Positions 1 through 8,828 of a stretch of 64,000 nucleotides of DNA are shown here, piece after piece (positions within the stretch are counted from its first letter, which is position 1; each line of letters starts with the position of its first letter). Below the pieces are notes generated by a model. The model was not told the DNA's origin. It was given only the letters and a program-made list of their open reading frames with translations, and did no database searches. The DNA comes from Pseudomonadales bacterium (lineage in GTDB: Bacteria; Pseudomonadota; Gammaproteobacteria; Pseudomonadales; Ketobacteraceae), in NCBI GenBank assembly GCA_020062665.1, contig JAGUVW010000029.1, forward strand, positions 38,296-102,295, written 5' to 3'. The translations under genes were made by a program, and so were the position numbers.

Positions 1-225
1 ATGATCACCATCGGCCAGTACCTGCAGCCGAGCCGCGAGCACGCGCCGGTGGATCGCTTCGTCACGCCGGCGGAGTTTGATGAATTCCGCGTGTATGGCG
101 AGCAACTCGGCTTCAGTAACGTGGCGAGCGGCCCGCTGGTGCGTTCCTCCTACCACGCCGACCTGCAGCACAAAGGTGAAGACGTGAACGCGGTGCACAA
201 GGAAAGTCTGAAACCGAAAAACTGA
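1..225 (+). CDS. lipA: Lipoyl synthase, C-terminal end (5' partial)
   Basis: The last 74 codons of lipoyl synthase, the radical-SAM enzyme that inserts two sulfurs into protein-bound octanoyl groups to make lipoate for the 2-oxoacid dehydrogenases. The reading frame is open from base 1, so the true start lies left of the window and the methionine at base 1 is internal. The family's C-terminal signature is plain: TIGQYLQPS at the start, then [13 protein letters not shown] and [13 protein letters not shown]. The radical-SAM cysteines are outside the window. A GC-rich hairpin follows the stop codon and the next gene is convergent. Confidence 0.95.
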   Translation: MITIGQYLQPSREHAPVDRFVTPAEFDEFRVYGEQLGFSNVASGPLVRSSYHADLQHKGEDVNAVHKESLKPKN

Positions 226-233
226 TCCTCTGA

Positions 234-253
234 ACCGGGCCGCAAGGCCCGGT
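234..253 (+). terminator. GC-rich hairpin after lipA
   Basis: A perfect 8-bp inverted repeat (ACCGGGCC, loop GCAA, GGCCCGGT) begins nine bases after the lipA stop. There is no strong U tract after it, so it may be a weak or bidirectional terminator between the convergent lipA and flavin-reductase genes. Confidence 0.5.
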
Positions 254-294
254 GCTTCATCCGATGTCTATCGGCACGTTCGACACAACCACCA

Positions 295-870
295 TCAAGG
301 CCAGCTCCGCAACACCAGCGCCAGTCGCTGCACCATGTCATCCAGCCGCTGCAACATCTGCGCATCCTTCAACGATCCATCGTCTGCAAACGCCTCATGG
401 GCGCGGGGCAGTGCCAGCTGTTCCGGCAACACCGTCACGCCCAGATGACTCAGCAACTGGCGGATCAATGCCAGGCTGCGCATGCCGCCAAACGCGCCGG
501 GCGACGCCGACAGCACCAGCCCCACTTTGTTGCGAAACGCGGTGAGGCCGTCGATAGCGCCATCGCGGCGGGAAATCCAGTCGAGCGTATTTTTCAGCAG
601 CGGCGTGATGAAACTGTTGTACTCCGGCGACGCCACGATCAAACCCTGATGCGACAGAAACAGATCCCGCAGTTTGCGCGCATTGTCGGGAATGCCATGT
701 TCCGCTTCCAGATCGCCGTCGTACAGCGGCAGCGGATAATCCCGCAGATCGATCCAGGTCACTGCAAGGCCCGCCTTTTCCGCCTGACGTGCCGCCACCT
801 GTGACAGTTTCTTGTTGAGGGATTCGCGCCGGGCACTGCCGGCAAACACGAGAACGCGGGGAGTGGCCAT
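295..870 (-). CDS. NADPH-dependent FMN reductase family protein
   Basis: A 191-residue flavodoxin-fold protein of the NADPH-dependent FMN reductase family (relatives include ChrR and azoreductase-type quinone reductases). The N-terminal phosphate-binding loop GSARRESLNKKL sits at about residues 9-20 and the flavin-contact motif SPEYNSFITPLLKNTLDW is near the middle. These enzymes reduce quinones, azo compounds or metals with NAD(P)H. An upstream in-frame TTG exists, but ATG at 870 is preceded by AGGAG at seven bases and gives the expected N terminus. The gene is convergent with lipA. The physiological substrate cannot be told from sequence. Confidence 0.85.
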   Translation of the reverse strand: MATPRVLVFAGSARRESLNKKLSQVAARQAEKAGLAVTWIDLRDYPLPLYDGDLEAEHGIPDNARKLRDLFLSHQGLIVASPEYNSFITPLLKNTLDWISRRDGAIDGLTAFRNKVGLVLSASPGAFGGMRSLALIRQLLSHLGVTVLPEQLALPRAHEAFADDGSLKDAQMLQRLDDMVQRLALVLRSWP

Positions 871-927
871 ACACAATCTCCTGAGCAGGTGAACATCACC
901 AGAGTGTACCGGCAGACCATCGGCACG

Positions 928-1152
928 TCATTCAATCGCCAGCATCCACTGAATGATCCCCTTCGCCACAAACCCCACCATGCCCAACGCCAGCACCAGA
1001 AAAATCACGAAGGTACCAAAACGGCCGGCCTTGGAATCCTGCGCCAGCTTCCACACGATGAACAGCATGTACAGCATGAAGGCGGTGACGCCCACGGTGA
1101 GACCGAAGGTGGCAATCTGATCTTCGGTAAAACCCATTACGGCATTGTCCAT
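928..1152 (-). CDS. Small two-helix membrane protein, DUF2788 type
   Basis: A 74-residue protein with two hydrophobic helices (about residues 15-35 and 46-68) separated by a short polar loop, KLAQDSKAGRFGT. The pattern matches my recollection of the DUF2788 family of small inner-membrane proteins in pseudomonads. No catalytic residue is visible and the function is unknown. It lies three bases downstream of the DUF2189-type gene on the same strand, so the two are probably co-transcribed. Confidence 0.7.
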   Translation of the reverse strand: MDNAVMGFTEDQIATFGLTVGVTAFMLYMLFIVWKLAQDSKAGRFGTFVIFLVLALGMVGFVAKGIIQWMLAIE

Positions 1153-1155
1153 GGG

Positions 1156-1959
1156 TCAGCCTCCTTCGCGCTGTGGCAGTGCACTGGCATCCACCGCGTC
1201 GCGATAGGCGTGCCAGCTGGCATGCCCGAGCACCGGGATCACCACTGCGCAGCCCATGACAAAGCCGAGCATGCCCAGCAGCGCCAGCAGCATGATCACC
1301 CCCGCCCACAAGGCCATCGGCAGCGGATTGGCCATCACCACGCGCCAGCTCACCAGCACCGCATCGAGCACACCAATGCGCCGGTCGAGCAACAACGGCA
1401 GCGTCACCACACTCGACGCAAACATCGGCGCCACCAGCGCGCCGCCCAGCGCCAGCCAGATTTCAAAAATAAAATGCTCGCGGGAAATGACAATGTGACG
1501 CAGAAAATCCAGCGGCTGGCGGATCGGCTCCGGCGCCAGCAAGGTGATCAGCGCGGCGGACGTCAGCACCCAGCCAGTGCCGGCCAGCCCCAGCAGCAGA
1601 CTGAATTTCACCAGCCGCCAGTCGTGATGGGGATGGCCACGCCAGCTCATCCAGGTGCGCCACACCAGCATGAATCCCACCGGCTGATTGTGTTCGAGCG
1701 CGCGACTCACCGCATACAGACCCACCGCCAGCACCGGCGCCACCACCAGGAATCCCGTGAACGCACCCGCCAGCAGCCAGAACTGATCGTAGGCCAGCAG
1801 CAACAGCAACGCGCCGAATCCCGCCACCACTACCCCATGCGCCGCACCCACCAGAGGAACGCGCTTGAAATCCTCCCAGCCCCTGCGCAACCACTGCCAG
1901 GGCTGCTCAAGCGAAAGCGTGCGAATCTGAATATCGGTTGTTGTCATGCTGTGTTCCAT
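1156..1959 (-). CDS. Integral membrane protein, DUF2189 family
   Basis: About 267 residues with a soluble N terminus (LEQPWQWLRRGWEDFKRVP) followed by five or six hydrophobic segments, typical of the DUF2189 family of predicted inner-membrane proteins. That family is often found near cytochrome oxidase genes, but none is in view here. The open frame extends to a TTG at 1968. ATG at 1959 and ATG at 1947 are both possible, and neither has a strong ribosome-binding site. It probably forms a short operon with the downstream small membrane protein. Function unknown. Confidence 0.7.
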   Translation of the reverse strand: MEHSMTTTDIQIRTLSLEQPWQWLRRGWEDFKRVPLVGAAHGVVVAGFGALLLLLAYDQFWLLAGAFTGFLVVAPVLAVGLYAVSRALEHNQPVGFMLVWRTWMSWRGHPHHDWRLVKFSLLLGLAGTGWVLTSAALITLLAPEPIRQPLDFLRHIVISREHFIFEIWLALGGALVAPMFASSVVTLPLLLDRRIGVLDAVLVSWRVVMANPLPMALWAGVIMLLALLGMLGFVMGCAVVIPVLGHASWHAYRDAVDASALPQREGG

Positions 1960-2007
1960 CCTGGCCAATCACCACTGGCCCGAGTATAGAACGGATCGAC
2001 ATCAACC

Positions 2008-3327
2008 TCACTGCCAGCGCGCGAGGCGCCACTCGCTTCCCGTTTCGTCGCCGCGACAGAATCGGCTCACGCTCAGCAGTCCACCCGCCGGCGCCACCAC
2101 GGTCTGCGACACCTCACATATTCCAGGCGAGGTGTGTGTCGGCGTGAACTGCATGTCATACCCCTGCGCCAACATCAGGCTGCCCTGTTGCTTGAAGGAT
2201 GTATGCTTCACAGCCGTCAGGCGGCGACCATCACGGGCATATTTAAGAAGATGCACGGTACGTGCGCGAGTGCCGGACAGTTCGATGCGCGATTCCGATG
2301 CATCACGCCCGTCCACCATCGATTGGGGATGATAGGCACCCCGGATTCCACTGCGGGTATTTTCGACCACGAAGCTGAGATACAGATCCTCGCCACTATC
2401 CACGGCCGCGCGCACCGATGCTGCATCGAGCGCGTGAATACCAATGCCAAATGGCTGTGCTTCACCAACACGCTCACACCATTGCTGGCGCCAGGCTTGG
2501 TCGAACCGGCACAGCATGAATGCCGCCAAATCATCCGCTTCCAGCAGGGCATACGTGCCGGTTGTCGTGGGGAACAGGCTCTCGCCCGGCAGCAGCACCG
2601 GATCGGGTCCCACATCGGCAAGCACGACGTCGTGCTCACGCTCCACTTGCAGCCGCTCATCCAGCTCCACAAACCGCATGACACACTGTCCGGCCGCCGC
2701 TTGTGCACAGGTTTCCACCCACAGATAGCCGTCGGCGATTTTCAGAAAACGCGAGGATGTCTGCGCGGGTGCGGAATACTGCCCCAGCATCTCGCCGGTT
2801 GTCGCCAGCAACATCAGGCGACGCTCCACTGGCTGCCGGCTGCGATCCAGCACGCGCGCATCGATCGCCAGCTGATCCTGCGCCGTCACCGCCACGATGC
2901 GATCGATCTGTAGCGTTTGCCCTTCCGACAACGGAGGAAAACGGACGGGCACGCGGTGGGCACCACCATCCAGCTGCTGACGCAGCAGCGCATACCCATC
3001 CGCTGAATCGCCTGCACGCTCCAGCAATAGCACGCTGTCATCGCCCGGATGAATGCCATACGCGCCGGTCCAGTGGCTGGATGCCACCGTCAGCGAACCC
3101 CAGGCATAGCCGTTCAGATCGAACTGTTCGATGCGGGCCTGCCCCGCTTCATCCCGCCACAGCAGATTCACGCGCTCGCCACCCTGGCCGAGCCACAGCG
3201 TTTCCACGCCGCGCTGCGCCGGAACAGCGCCCAGCGCAACATGCCACACCATCATCCAGGGTGCACCGCAACCCGCCACCAGCACGAGCAGCAACAACAG
3301 CCACCCCGGCCTTGCTGTTTCCATCAT
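2008..3327 (-). CDS. Putative lipoprotein of unknown function
   Basis: A 439-residue protein whose N terminus, METARPGWLLLLLVLVAGCG, is a type II signal peptide with lipobox LVAGC, so the mature protein should be lipid-anchored. The rest is soluble, with recurring beta-rich segments that could form a propeller-like fold, though I recognise no family. The open frame continues to 3384, but the upstream residues are basic and would spoil the signal peptide. The paired ATGs at 3327 and 3324 follow a GGAG. It is divergent from the DedA-PAP2 gene. Confidence 0.6.
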   Translation of the reverse strand: MMETARPGWLLLLLVLVAGCGAPWMMVWHVALGAVPAQRGVETLWLGQGGERVNLLWRDEAGQARIEQFDLNGYAWGSLTVASSHWTGAYGIHPGDDSVLLLERAGDSADGYALLRQQLDGGAHRVPVRFPPLSEGQTLQIDRIVAVTAQDQLAIDARVLDRSRQPVERRLMLLATTGEMLGQYSAPAQTSSRFLKIADGYLWVETCAQAAAGQCVMRFVELDERLQVEREHDVVLADVGPDPVLLPGESLFPTTTGTYALLEADDLAAFMLCRFDQAWRQQWCERVGEAQPFGIGIHALDAASVRAAVDSGEDLYLSFVVENTRSGIRGAYHPQSMVDGRDASESRIELSGTRARTVHLLKYARDGRRLTAVKHTSFKQQGSLMLAQGYDMQFTPTHTSPGICEVSQTVVAPAGGLLSVSRFCRGDETGSEWRLARWQ

Positions 3328-3540
3328 CTGACATCGACTCCGTTCCAGTGCTGCGCGCATCCACCACGCAAGCGTCGTCGCCAAGATACGTGAGCGAGGC
3401 CGTTAACGGCAGCGCCAGACATGACCAGTTTTCCTGCCCAACAGCGCCAACCTTCGACGCCACACACTCCTGCCACGGTGCCATTGCGCGATTCCCCGGT
3501 TACAATCCCCGCTCCCACACCGAGTGTGCTCAACGCCCTG

Positions 3541-4887
3541 ATGGATGTATCCCTCGACACCTTGACGCAATGGCTGGCCGGCAATCCGTTGTGGATTCTG
3601 CTGGCGATTGCCGTGCTGGCGTTTCTGGAATCGCTGGCGCTGGTGGGCATCATCGTGCCGGGCATTGCGCTGCTGCTGGCCGCTGCCACTGCCGCCGGCA
3701 GCACCGGCATTCCCGTGTGGGAAGTGCTGCTCGCGGGATTCATTGGTGCCGTGCTGGGCGACGGCCTGAGTTTTCTGCTGGGCTATCACTACCATCATGT
3801 GATCCGGCGTTTTCCGCCGTTCACCACTCATCCGCACTGGGTGGACAAGGGTGAGCGGTTTTTTCACCGTTATGGCCTGGCGGGCATCGTGCTGGGCCGT
3901 TTTGTGGGGCCGATCCGGCCGGTGATGCCGCTGGTGGCAGGATTGATGGAGATGCCACCGGCAAAATTCTTCACGGTGAATATCCTGTCGGCGCTGGCGT
4001 GGTCACCGTTCTACCTGATGCCAGGGTATCTGGTGGGACTCAGCATCGAAGGCCCCAACGCCCTCGACCACCAGCATCTGGTGTTTTTGCTGGGGATTTT
4101 CCTGTCGGGCTGGCTGCTGGCCCAGTTCGCCCAGCGCGCTCACAGTGGCATGCATCAGCGGGCGGCCAAGCAGCAGCTGGCCCTGGCCTTCACCGCTGCC
4201 TGCGCGCTGCTGCTGGTGAGCCTGGGGCTGGCGGCCAAATCCGGTGTGCTGCAGGGAATGAACGCCAGCGTGGCGCAATGGGTCTTCGGTTTGCGCCACA
4301 TCTGGCTGGACGCGCCCTTCATCGGACTGACAATACTGGGAGAATACCGCCCCATGGTGCTGTGGGCGGCGCTCGTGACGGCGGCCCTGCTGTGGCAGCG
4401 GAATTTTTATGCCGCCGGGCTGTGGGCCGGGTTCACGGTGCTGGGGCAGTTGCTGATGGAAGCCGGCAAGCGCAGTTTTGCCATTGCACGCCCGGCGCTG
4501 GTGGTCGAACCACCCACGTCGCTGGCCTATCCCAGCGGCCATACCGCCATGATGCTGGTGTTTGTGGGGCTGCTGGCCAGCCTGCTGCTACCGTCGGTGA
4601 ACGCCCGCCGTCACAGCCTGATCCTGTCCTGCGTGGCGGTGCCGGTGCTGTTTGCCGGCGCCGCCCGACTCTATCTGGGCGTCCACTGGCTGAGCGACAT
4701 TATCGGCGGCCTGCTGCTGGGCACGCTGGTGCTGGCACTGTTCTACCAGCTTGTGTTACGCCGGCCATTCCCTAGAATACGCCCCCTGCCGCTGCTGCTG
4801 GCAACGGCGCTGGCGTTCATCCTCAACATCCTGCTGTTCGTATTGCCGGACCTGGCGTACTGGACAGCCCGTTACCAACCCCTCTGA
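3541..4887 (+). CDS. DedA-PAP2 fusion membrane protein
   Basis: A membrane protein with two known modules in one chain. Residues 10-190 are DedA-like (FLESLALVGIIVPG, then GRFVGPIRPVMPLVAG), a family implicated in flipping undecaprenyl phosphate and phosphatidylethanolamine. Residues 235-440 are a PAP2 lipid phosphatase with all three motifs: KRSFAIARP at 310-318, PSGH at 331-334, and ARLYLGVH with the second histidine at 382 and Asp386. The arrangement suggests dephosphorylation coupled to lipid-carrier recycling, which is inference. The start is uncertain: the frame is open to 3421, and 3541 is preferred because it puts the DedA module at the N terminus. The EamA gene follows after 18 bases. 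Confidence 0.8.
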   Translation: MDVSLDTLTQWLAGNPLWILLAIAVLAFLESLALVGIIVPGIALLLAAATAAGSTGIPVWEVLLAGFIGAVLGDGLSFLLGYHYHHVIRRFPPFTTHPHWVDKGERFFHRYGLAGIVLGRFVGPIRPVMPLVAGLMEMPPAKFFTVNILSALAWSPFYLMPGYLVGLSIEGPNALDHQHLVFLLGIFLSGWLLAQFAQRAHSGMHQRAAKQQLALAFTAACALLLVSLGLAAKSGVLQGMNASVAQWVFGLRHIWLDAPFIGLTILGEYRPMVLWAALVTAALLWQRNFYAAGLWAGFTVLGQLLMEAGKRSFAIARPALVVEPPTSLAYPSGHTAMMLVFVGLLASLLLPSVNARRHSLILSCVAVPVLFAGAARLYLGVHWLSDIIGGLLLGTLVLALFYQLVLRRPFPRIRPLPLLLATALAFILNILLFVLPDLAYWTARYQPL

Positions 4888-4905
4888 CTCTGCTGACAGG
4901 TTGCC

Positions 4906-5754
4906 GTGGAAGACAGACGCAAAGGCCTGCTGTATGTGCACAGCGCCATCCTTATGTTCGGGGGCACCGGCCTGTTCGCCCGCCTGATCGAACTGCCCGC
5001 CACCGACATCATCGCCTGGCGCAGTGTGATGGCTGCGCTGGTGCTGCTGCTGATCCTGCTGGTGCTGAAGCGGCCCATCCGGCTGCGCAATGGCCGCGAC
5101 TCCGCCATCATGCTGGGCATCGGCGTGCTGCTGGGGATTCACTGGATCACCTATTTTCACTCCATGCAGATTGCCGGCGTGGCGGTGGGGATGCTGGCGC
5201 TGTACACCAGTCCCATCATCACGGTGTTTCTGGAACCGCTGTTTCACGGCCAGAAACCCCATCTGCGCGATGTAATCTGTGCCGTGCTGGTGTTTGTCGG
5301 CGTGCTGTTGCTGGTGCCGGATTTCTCGCTGGAAAACGACATCACCCAGGGGGTGCTGTGGGGCGTGCTGTCGGCAGTGTTCTTTGCCTTGCGCAACACC
5401 TTGCAGCGGCACTACCTGCAGGGCTATCGCGGCGACACCAGCATGCTCTATCAGGGTGCGGTGGCGGCGCTGGTGGCCTTTCCGCTGCTGCAGGTGAATC
5501 CATCCACTTTTTCCGCCGATACCCTGTGGAAACTGGCCCTGCTGGCCACCGTGTTCACCGCCATTCCCCACAGCCTGTTCGCCGGCAGCCTGCGTTACCT
5601 GAAGGCCAAAACCGTGGGCCTGATCGGCTGCCTGCAACCGGTGTACGGCACCCTGTTCGCGTTTCTGATCCTGCAGGAACAACCGGATCTGTTCACCCTG
5701 CTGGGCGGCGCGCTGATCGTAGGCACCGCCGCCTGGGAAACCTACCGCTCGTAA
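4906..5754 (+). CDS. EamA/DMT-family transporter
   Basis: A 282-residue inner-membrane protein with about ten hydrophobic helices in two homologous halves, the DMT/EamA architecture. Characteristic stretches are AILMFGGTGLFARL with IAWRS in the first half and SLRYLKAKTVGLIGCLQPVYGTLFAFLILQE near the C terminus. Members export or import amino acids, nucleosides or other metabolites, and the substrate is not predictable here. It starts with GTG, preceded by ACAGG, 18 bases after the DedA-PAP2 stop, so it is probably in the same transcript. Confidence 0.85.
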   Translation: MEDRRKGLLYVHSAILMFGGTGLFARLIELPATDIIAWRSVMAALVLLLILLVLKRPIRLRNGRDSAIMLGIGVLLGIHWITYFHSMQIAGVAVGMLALYTSPIITVFLEPLFHGQKPHLRDVICAVLVFVGVLLLVPDFSLENDITQGVLWGVLSAVFFALRNTLQRHYLQGYRGDTSMLYQGAVAALVAFPLLQVNPSTFSADTLWKLALLATVFTAIPHSLFAGSLRYLKAKTVGLIGCLQPVYGTLFAFLILQEQPDLFTLLGGALIVGTAAWETYRS

Positions 5755-5960
5755 AAGTGTCCTATCTGCGCGGGTCGGCCGGGCCCGTGCCATCCAATTG
5801 CCACACATCCCCGGTAAAACCGCCAGCAGACCGGGCGTTACGATAAAACAACAGTCAATACTGCGAACTGCTTTGCAAATTTCTTGAACAGCGGCTTACA
5901 ATTTGAGCTTGCTAAAAAAACCTTTCCAATAAGAAAACCTTGCAACCTGGGTGCTCGCGA

Positions 5961-7241
5961 ATGGCCGTAAGGACACAGAAAGTCTTCGCCGACGATCTTC
6001 AGATGGGGATGTTCGTATCGGGTATCGATCGCCCGTGGCGCGAGACCCCGTTCCCGATCCAGGGCTTCCATATCGAAAGCCGGGAACAGCTGGAAAAGCT
6101 CCAGCATCTGTGCAAGTGGGTGTATGTGGACGTGCGCAAATCCCGCACGCCGGTCAAGCTCACCCATGCGCAGCCCGAATACAGCTTCGTGTCCGAGTAT
6201 TTCGAGGAGCAGCAGCGCAAGAACGGGCGCGAAACCCTCAACCTGCGCATCCGCACGATGCAGAATGACTATCCCTACAAATCCATCACCAGCCTGAACG
6301 CCGAGCTGCGCGAGGCCCGCAAGGTGCATCGCCGCCTGCGGGAACGCATCGAACGGGTGATGGGCACCCTGATCCACGACGGCAACGCCAGCATCGACCA
6401 GCTGCGCAATGTATCGCAGGAACTGGTGAACAGCGTGATCCGCAACCCCGACGCCTTCGCCTACCTGTCGCGCATCGAATCCCACAGCGAGGACGTGCTC
6501 AACTATTCCATCCGCCTGGCCAGCTGGGCCGTACTGTGCGGCCGCCACTTGGATCTGACCCGCGAAGCCCTGTCCGATCTGGCCCTGGCCGGGCTGCTGT
6601 GCAAGATCGGCTACACCACCATTCCGCCGGAAATCCTCCGCATCAAGGGCACGCCGACGCCCCACGTGCAGGAAATGCTGAAGTGGTCGCTGGTGCGGGG
6701 CGTGCAACTGCTCAAAGCCAGCGACGACTTCAACAGCCGGGTGGTGAAGCTGGTGTCCCACCACCTGGAGCGTTACGACGGCAGCGGTTTCCCCCGTGGC
6801 GTGTCCGGCCGCCACATCCCGTTCCTGGCCCAGATCATCGGCCTGGCGGATTATTACGAGAATCTGGTGAGCTACGATTTCCGCGATCAGCCCCTGTCCA
6901 GCGCCGACGCCGTGCGGGAGCTGTTCCGCCTGCGCAACCAGATCTTCGATGGCTTTCTGGTGGAAGAATTCATCCAGGCCATCGGCCTCTATCCCACCGG
7001 ATCAGTGGTGACCCTGAACGACGATCGCCTGGCGGTGGTGGTGGCCCAGAACAAGGCGCGCCTGAAACCCCGCGTGCTGATTCTGGAAGACGAACGCAAA
7101 CCCTGGCAGATCTTCAAGCGCCGCACCCTGGATCTGAGCGCGCCGGACTGCGAGGATTTCATCGTGGCCAGCTGCCCCGCCCTGCCCAAAGACAGCCCCC
7201 ACCGCAGCAAACGCTACTTCCGCCAGGTCAGCAATTTCTAA
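5961..7241 (+). CDS. HD-GYP-type protein with degenerate metal site
   Basis: A 426-residue protein with a DUF3391-type N-terminal domain (about 5-140) and an HD-GYP domain (about 170-310). Canonical HD-GYP enzymes hydrolyse cyclic di-GMP with two or three metals. Only part of the site is present: HH at 267-268, DGSG, and GFP at 276-278. The first histidine is replaced by Asn181, the HD dyad by Cys214-Lys215, and the later histidine by Trp242. It is therefore likely catalytically dead and may act as a sensor or partner. It precedes a GGEEF cyclase. An upstream in-frame TTG at 5940 is less likely than ATG 5961. Confidence 0.85.
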   Translation: MAVRTQKVFADDLQMGMFVSGIDRPWRETPFPIQGFHIESREQLEKLQHLCKWVYVDVRKSRTPVKLTHAQPEYSFVSEYFEEQQRKNGRETLNLRIRTMQNDYPYKSITSLNAELREARKVHRRLRERIERVMGTLIHDGNASIDQLRNVSQELVNSVIRNPDAFAYLSRIESHSEDVLNYSIRLASWAVLCGRHLDLTREALSDLALAGLLCKIGYTTIPPEILRIKGTPTPHVQEMLKWSLVRGVQLLKASDDFNSRVVKLVSHHLERYDGSGFPRGVSGRHIPFLAQIIGLADYYENLVSYDFRDQPLSSADAVRELFRLRNQIFDGFLVEEFIQAIGLYPTGSVVTLNDDRLAVVVAQNKARLKPRVLILEDERKPWQIFKRRTLDLSAPDCEDFIVASCPALPKDSPHRSKRYFRQVSNF

Positions 7242-7484
7242 CTGACTGATAGATCAGCAAAAATCACCTGCTTTACCGCCGAGCGTCAGTTCGTCGGAAT
7301 TTCCTGTATCCGGCGGGCAGGGCTGCGCTGCTTTTGCTAAACATTAATAAGCAGACGGCCGGTTAGAATGTTGTCGAATAATTAACCAGCGAACATAAAA
7401 TCGCCATCTGCATCCGGTATACCATGGCGCCTTGGCGCCTGCTTTCAGGCATTGGCTGGTCTGGCCCACAGACCCTGGTGACAG

Positions 7485-8759
7485 ATGTCCATCAAACGCT
7501 CGCAGAACATTCAATCATTGCCGGTCACCGATCCGGCCCTGAAGCAGGAAATCCACCATATCCTGCTGGCGGGCTTTCGCATGCTGCGGTTTCCCCAGTT
7601 CCTGGAGCAGCATTTCACCCGCAGCTACCGCGCCCTGGCCCTCAACAACCTGATCGCCAACACGCCCTATCTGCTGTCGCTGTACCTGATCCTGGGCTTT
7701 CTGGCCTTCACCCAGTTCGATCGGGCGAGCCTGGCGCTGTTTCCCATCGGCTTTGTGATCGCCGGCCTGTGCCTGGCCAGCACCCTGACGCTGGTGCGCT
7801 GGCCGCGCTTCGATGCCGGATTTCACTGGTACACCGGACTCAGTGCCATGGTGGCCCTGAGCGCACTGATGACGGTATCGGCCTCGATCAGCGATCCCGC
7901 CCTGCGCACCAGCGCCCACGCCACCTCGATCTATGCGGTGATGATCGTGTATGCGATGTCGAAGATGCGTTTCTTCACCACCGTGTTCTGGTGTCACATG
8001 GCGGGGCTCGCCCACCTGATCAGCGCCCGCGTGCTGGGGCTGCAACATTCGTTTCAGGATTTTCAGGCCTACTTCATCGCCGCCAACATGATCGGCATGG
8101 GCATCGCCTACATCATCGAGCACCGCGAGCGCGCCATGTTCCTGCAGGCCCTGCTGCTGGACATCGACAAGGCCGAGCAGAAACAGCTGTACGCGAATAT
8201 GGAAAAACTGTCGCGGGAAGATCCACTGACCGGGCTCGCCAACCGGCGCTTCTTCGACGAACGTCTGAAGCTGGAATGGAACCGCTGCCAGCGGGAAAAA
8301 CAACCGCTGTCGGTGATCCTGCTGGATATCGACTACTTCAAGCAGTACAACGATCTGTACGGCCATCAGGCCGGCGACCACTGCCTGACACTGATCGCCC
8401 GTGCACTGAAGAAAGAAGCCAGTCGCCCGGCGGAACTGGTGGGGCGCTACGGCGGCGAGGAATTCATCATTCTTTATCCGAACATCGATGCCACCCAGAT
8501 CAAGAACAACCTGGTGCGCATCCAGCAGCGCATCATGGCCCAGGCCATTCCCCACGAAGGATCGCAGATTGCCAAGGTCATCACCGCCAGCCTGGGCGCC
8601 GCCACGGTGCTGCCGGTGAAAACCCTCAATCCGGAAAAGCTGGTGTCCGCTGCCGACCAGATGCTCTACAAATCCAAGGAAGCCGGCCGCAACTGCTGGT
8701 TCAACACCCAGATATCCCACTGCGAACCGCAGCAGCAAAACCTCATCAACCTGTCCTGA
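7485..8759 (+). CDS. Membrane-anchored diguanylate cyclase (GGEEF)
   Basis: A 424-residue protein with about six N-terminal hydrophobic helices (roughly 60-230) and a C-terminal GGDEF domain. The active-site motif is GGEEF at 323-327 in VGRYGGEEFIILYPN, and LLDIDYFKQYND supplies the metal-binding aspartate, so it should make cyclic di-GMP. The inhibitory I-site, normally RxxD five residues before GGEEF, reads R314-P-A-E317, so product feedback may be weak. It lies 243 bases after the HD-GYP gene. A possible promoter upstream (TTGTCG near 7371) is weak. Confidence 0.9.
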   Translation: MSIKRSQNIQSLPVTDPALKQEIHHILLAGFRMLRFPQFLEQHFTRSYRALALNNLIANTPYLLSLYLILGFLAFTQFDRASLALFPIGFVIAGLCLASTLTLVRWPRFDAGFHWYTGLSAMVALSALMTVSASISDPALRTSAHATSIYAVMIVYAMSKMRFFTTVFWCHMAGLAHLISARVLGLQHSFQDFQAYFIAANMIGMGIAYIIEHRERAMFLQALLLDIDKAEQKQLYANMEKLSREDPLTGLANRRFFDERLKLEWNRCQREKQPLSVILLDIDYFKQYNDLYGHQAGDHCLTLIARALKKEASRPAELVGRYGGEEFIILYPNIDATQIKNNLVRIQQRIMAQAIPHEGSQIAKVITASLGAATVLPVKTLNPEKLVSAADQMLYKSKEAGRNCWFNTQISHCEPQQQNLINLS

Positions 8760-8828
8760 TCTGCGTATTGGGTTCACACACCCCGCTGGCGGCGCTATAG
8801 TCGGCACATCCCAAACCCGGACAACATC

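Noticed and set aside
889..1989. Plus-strand open frame of 366 codons
   Set aside because: It is antisense to two membrane-protein genes, rich in His/Gln/Arg, and has no family resemblance; a typical shadow frame of GC-rich coding DNA.
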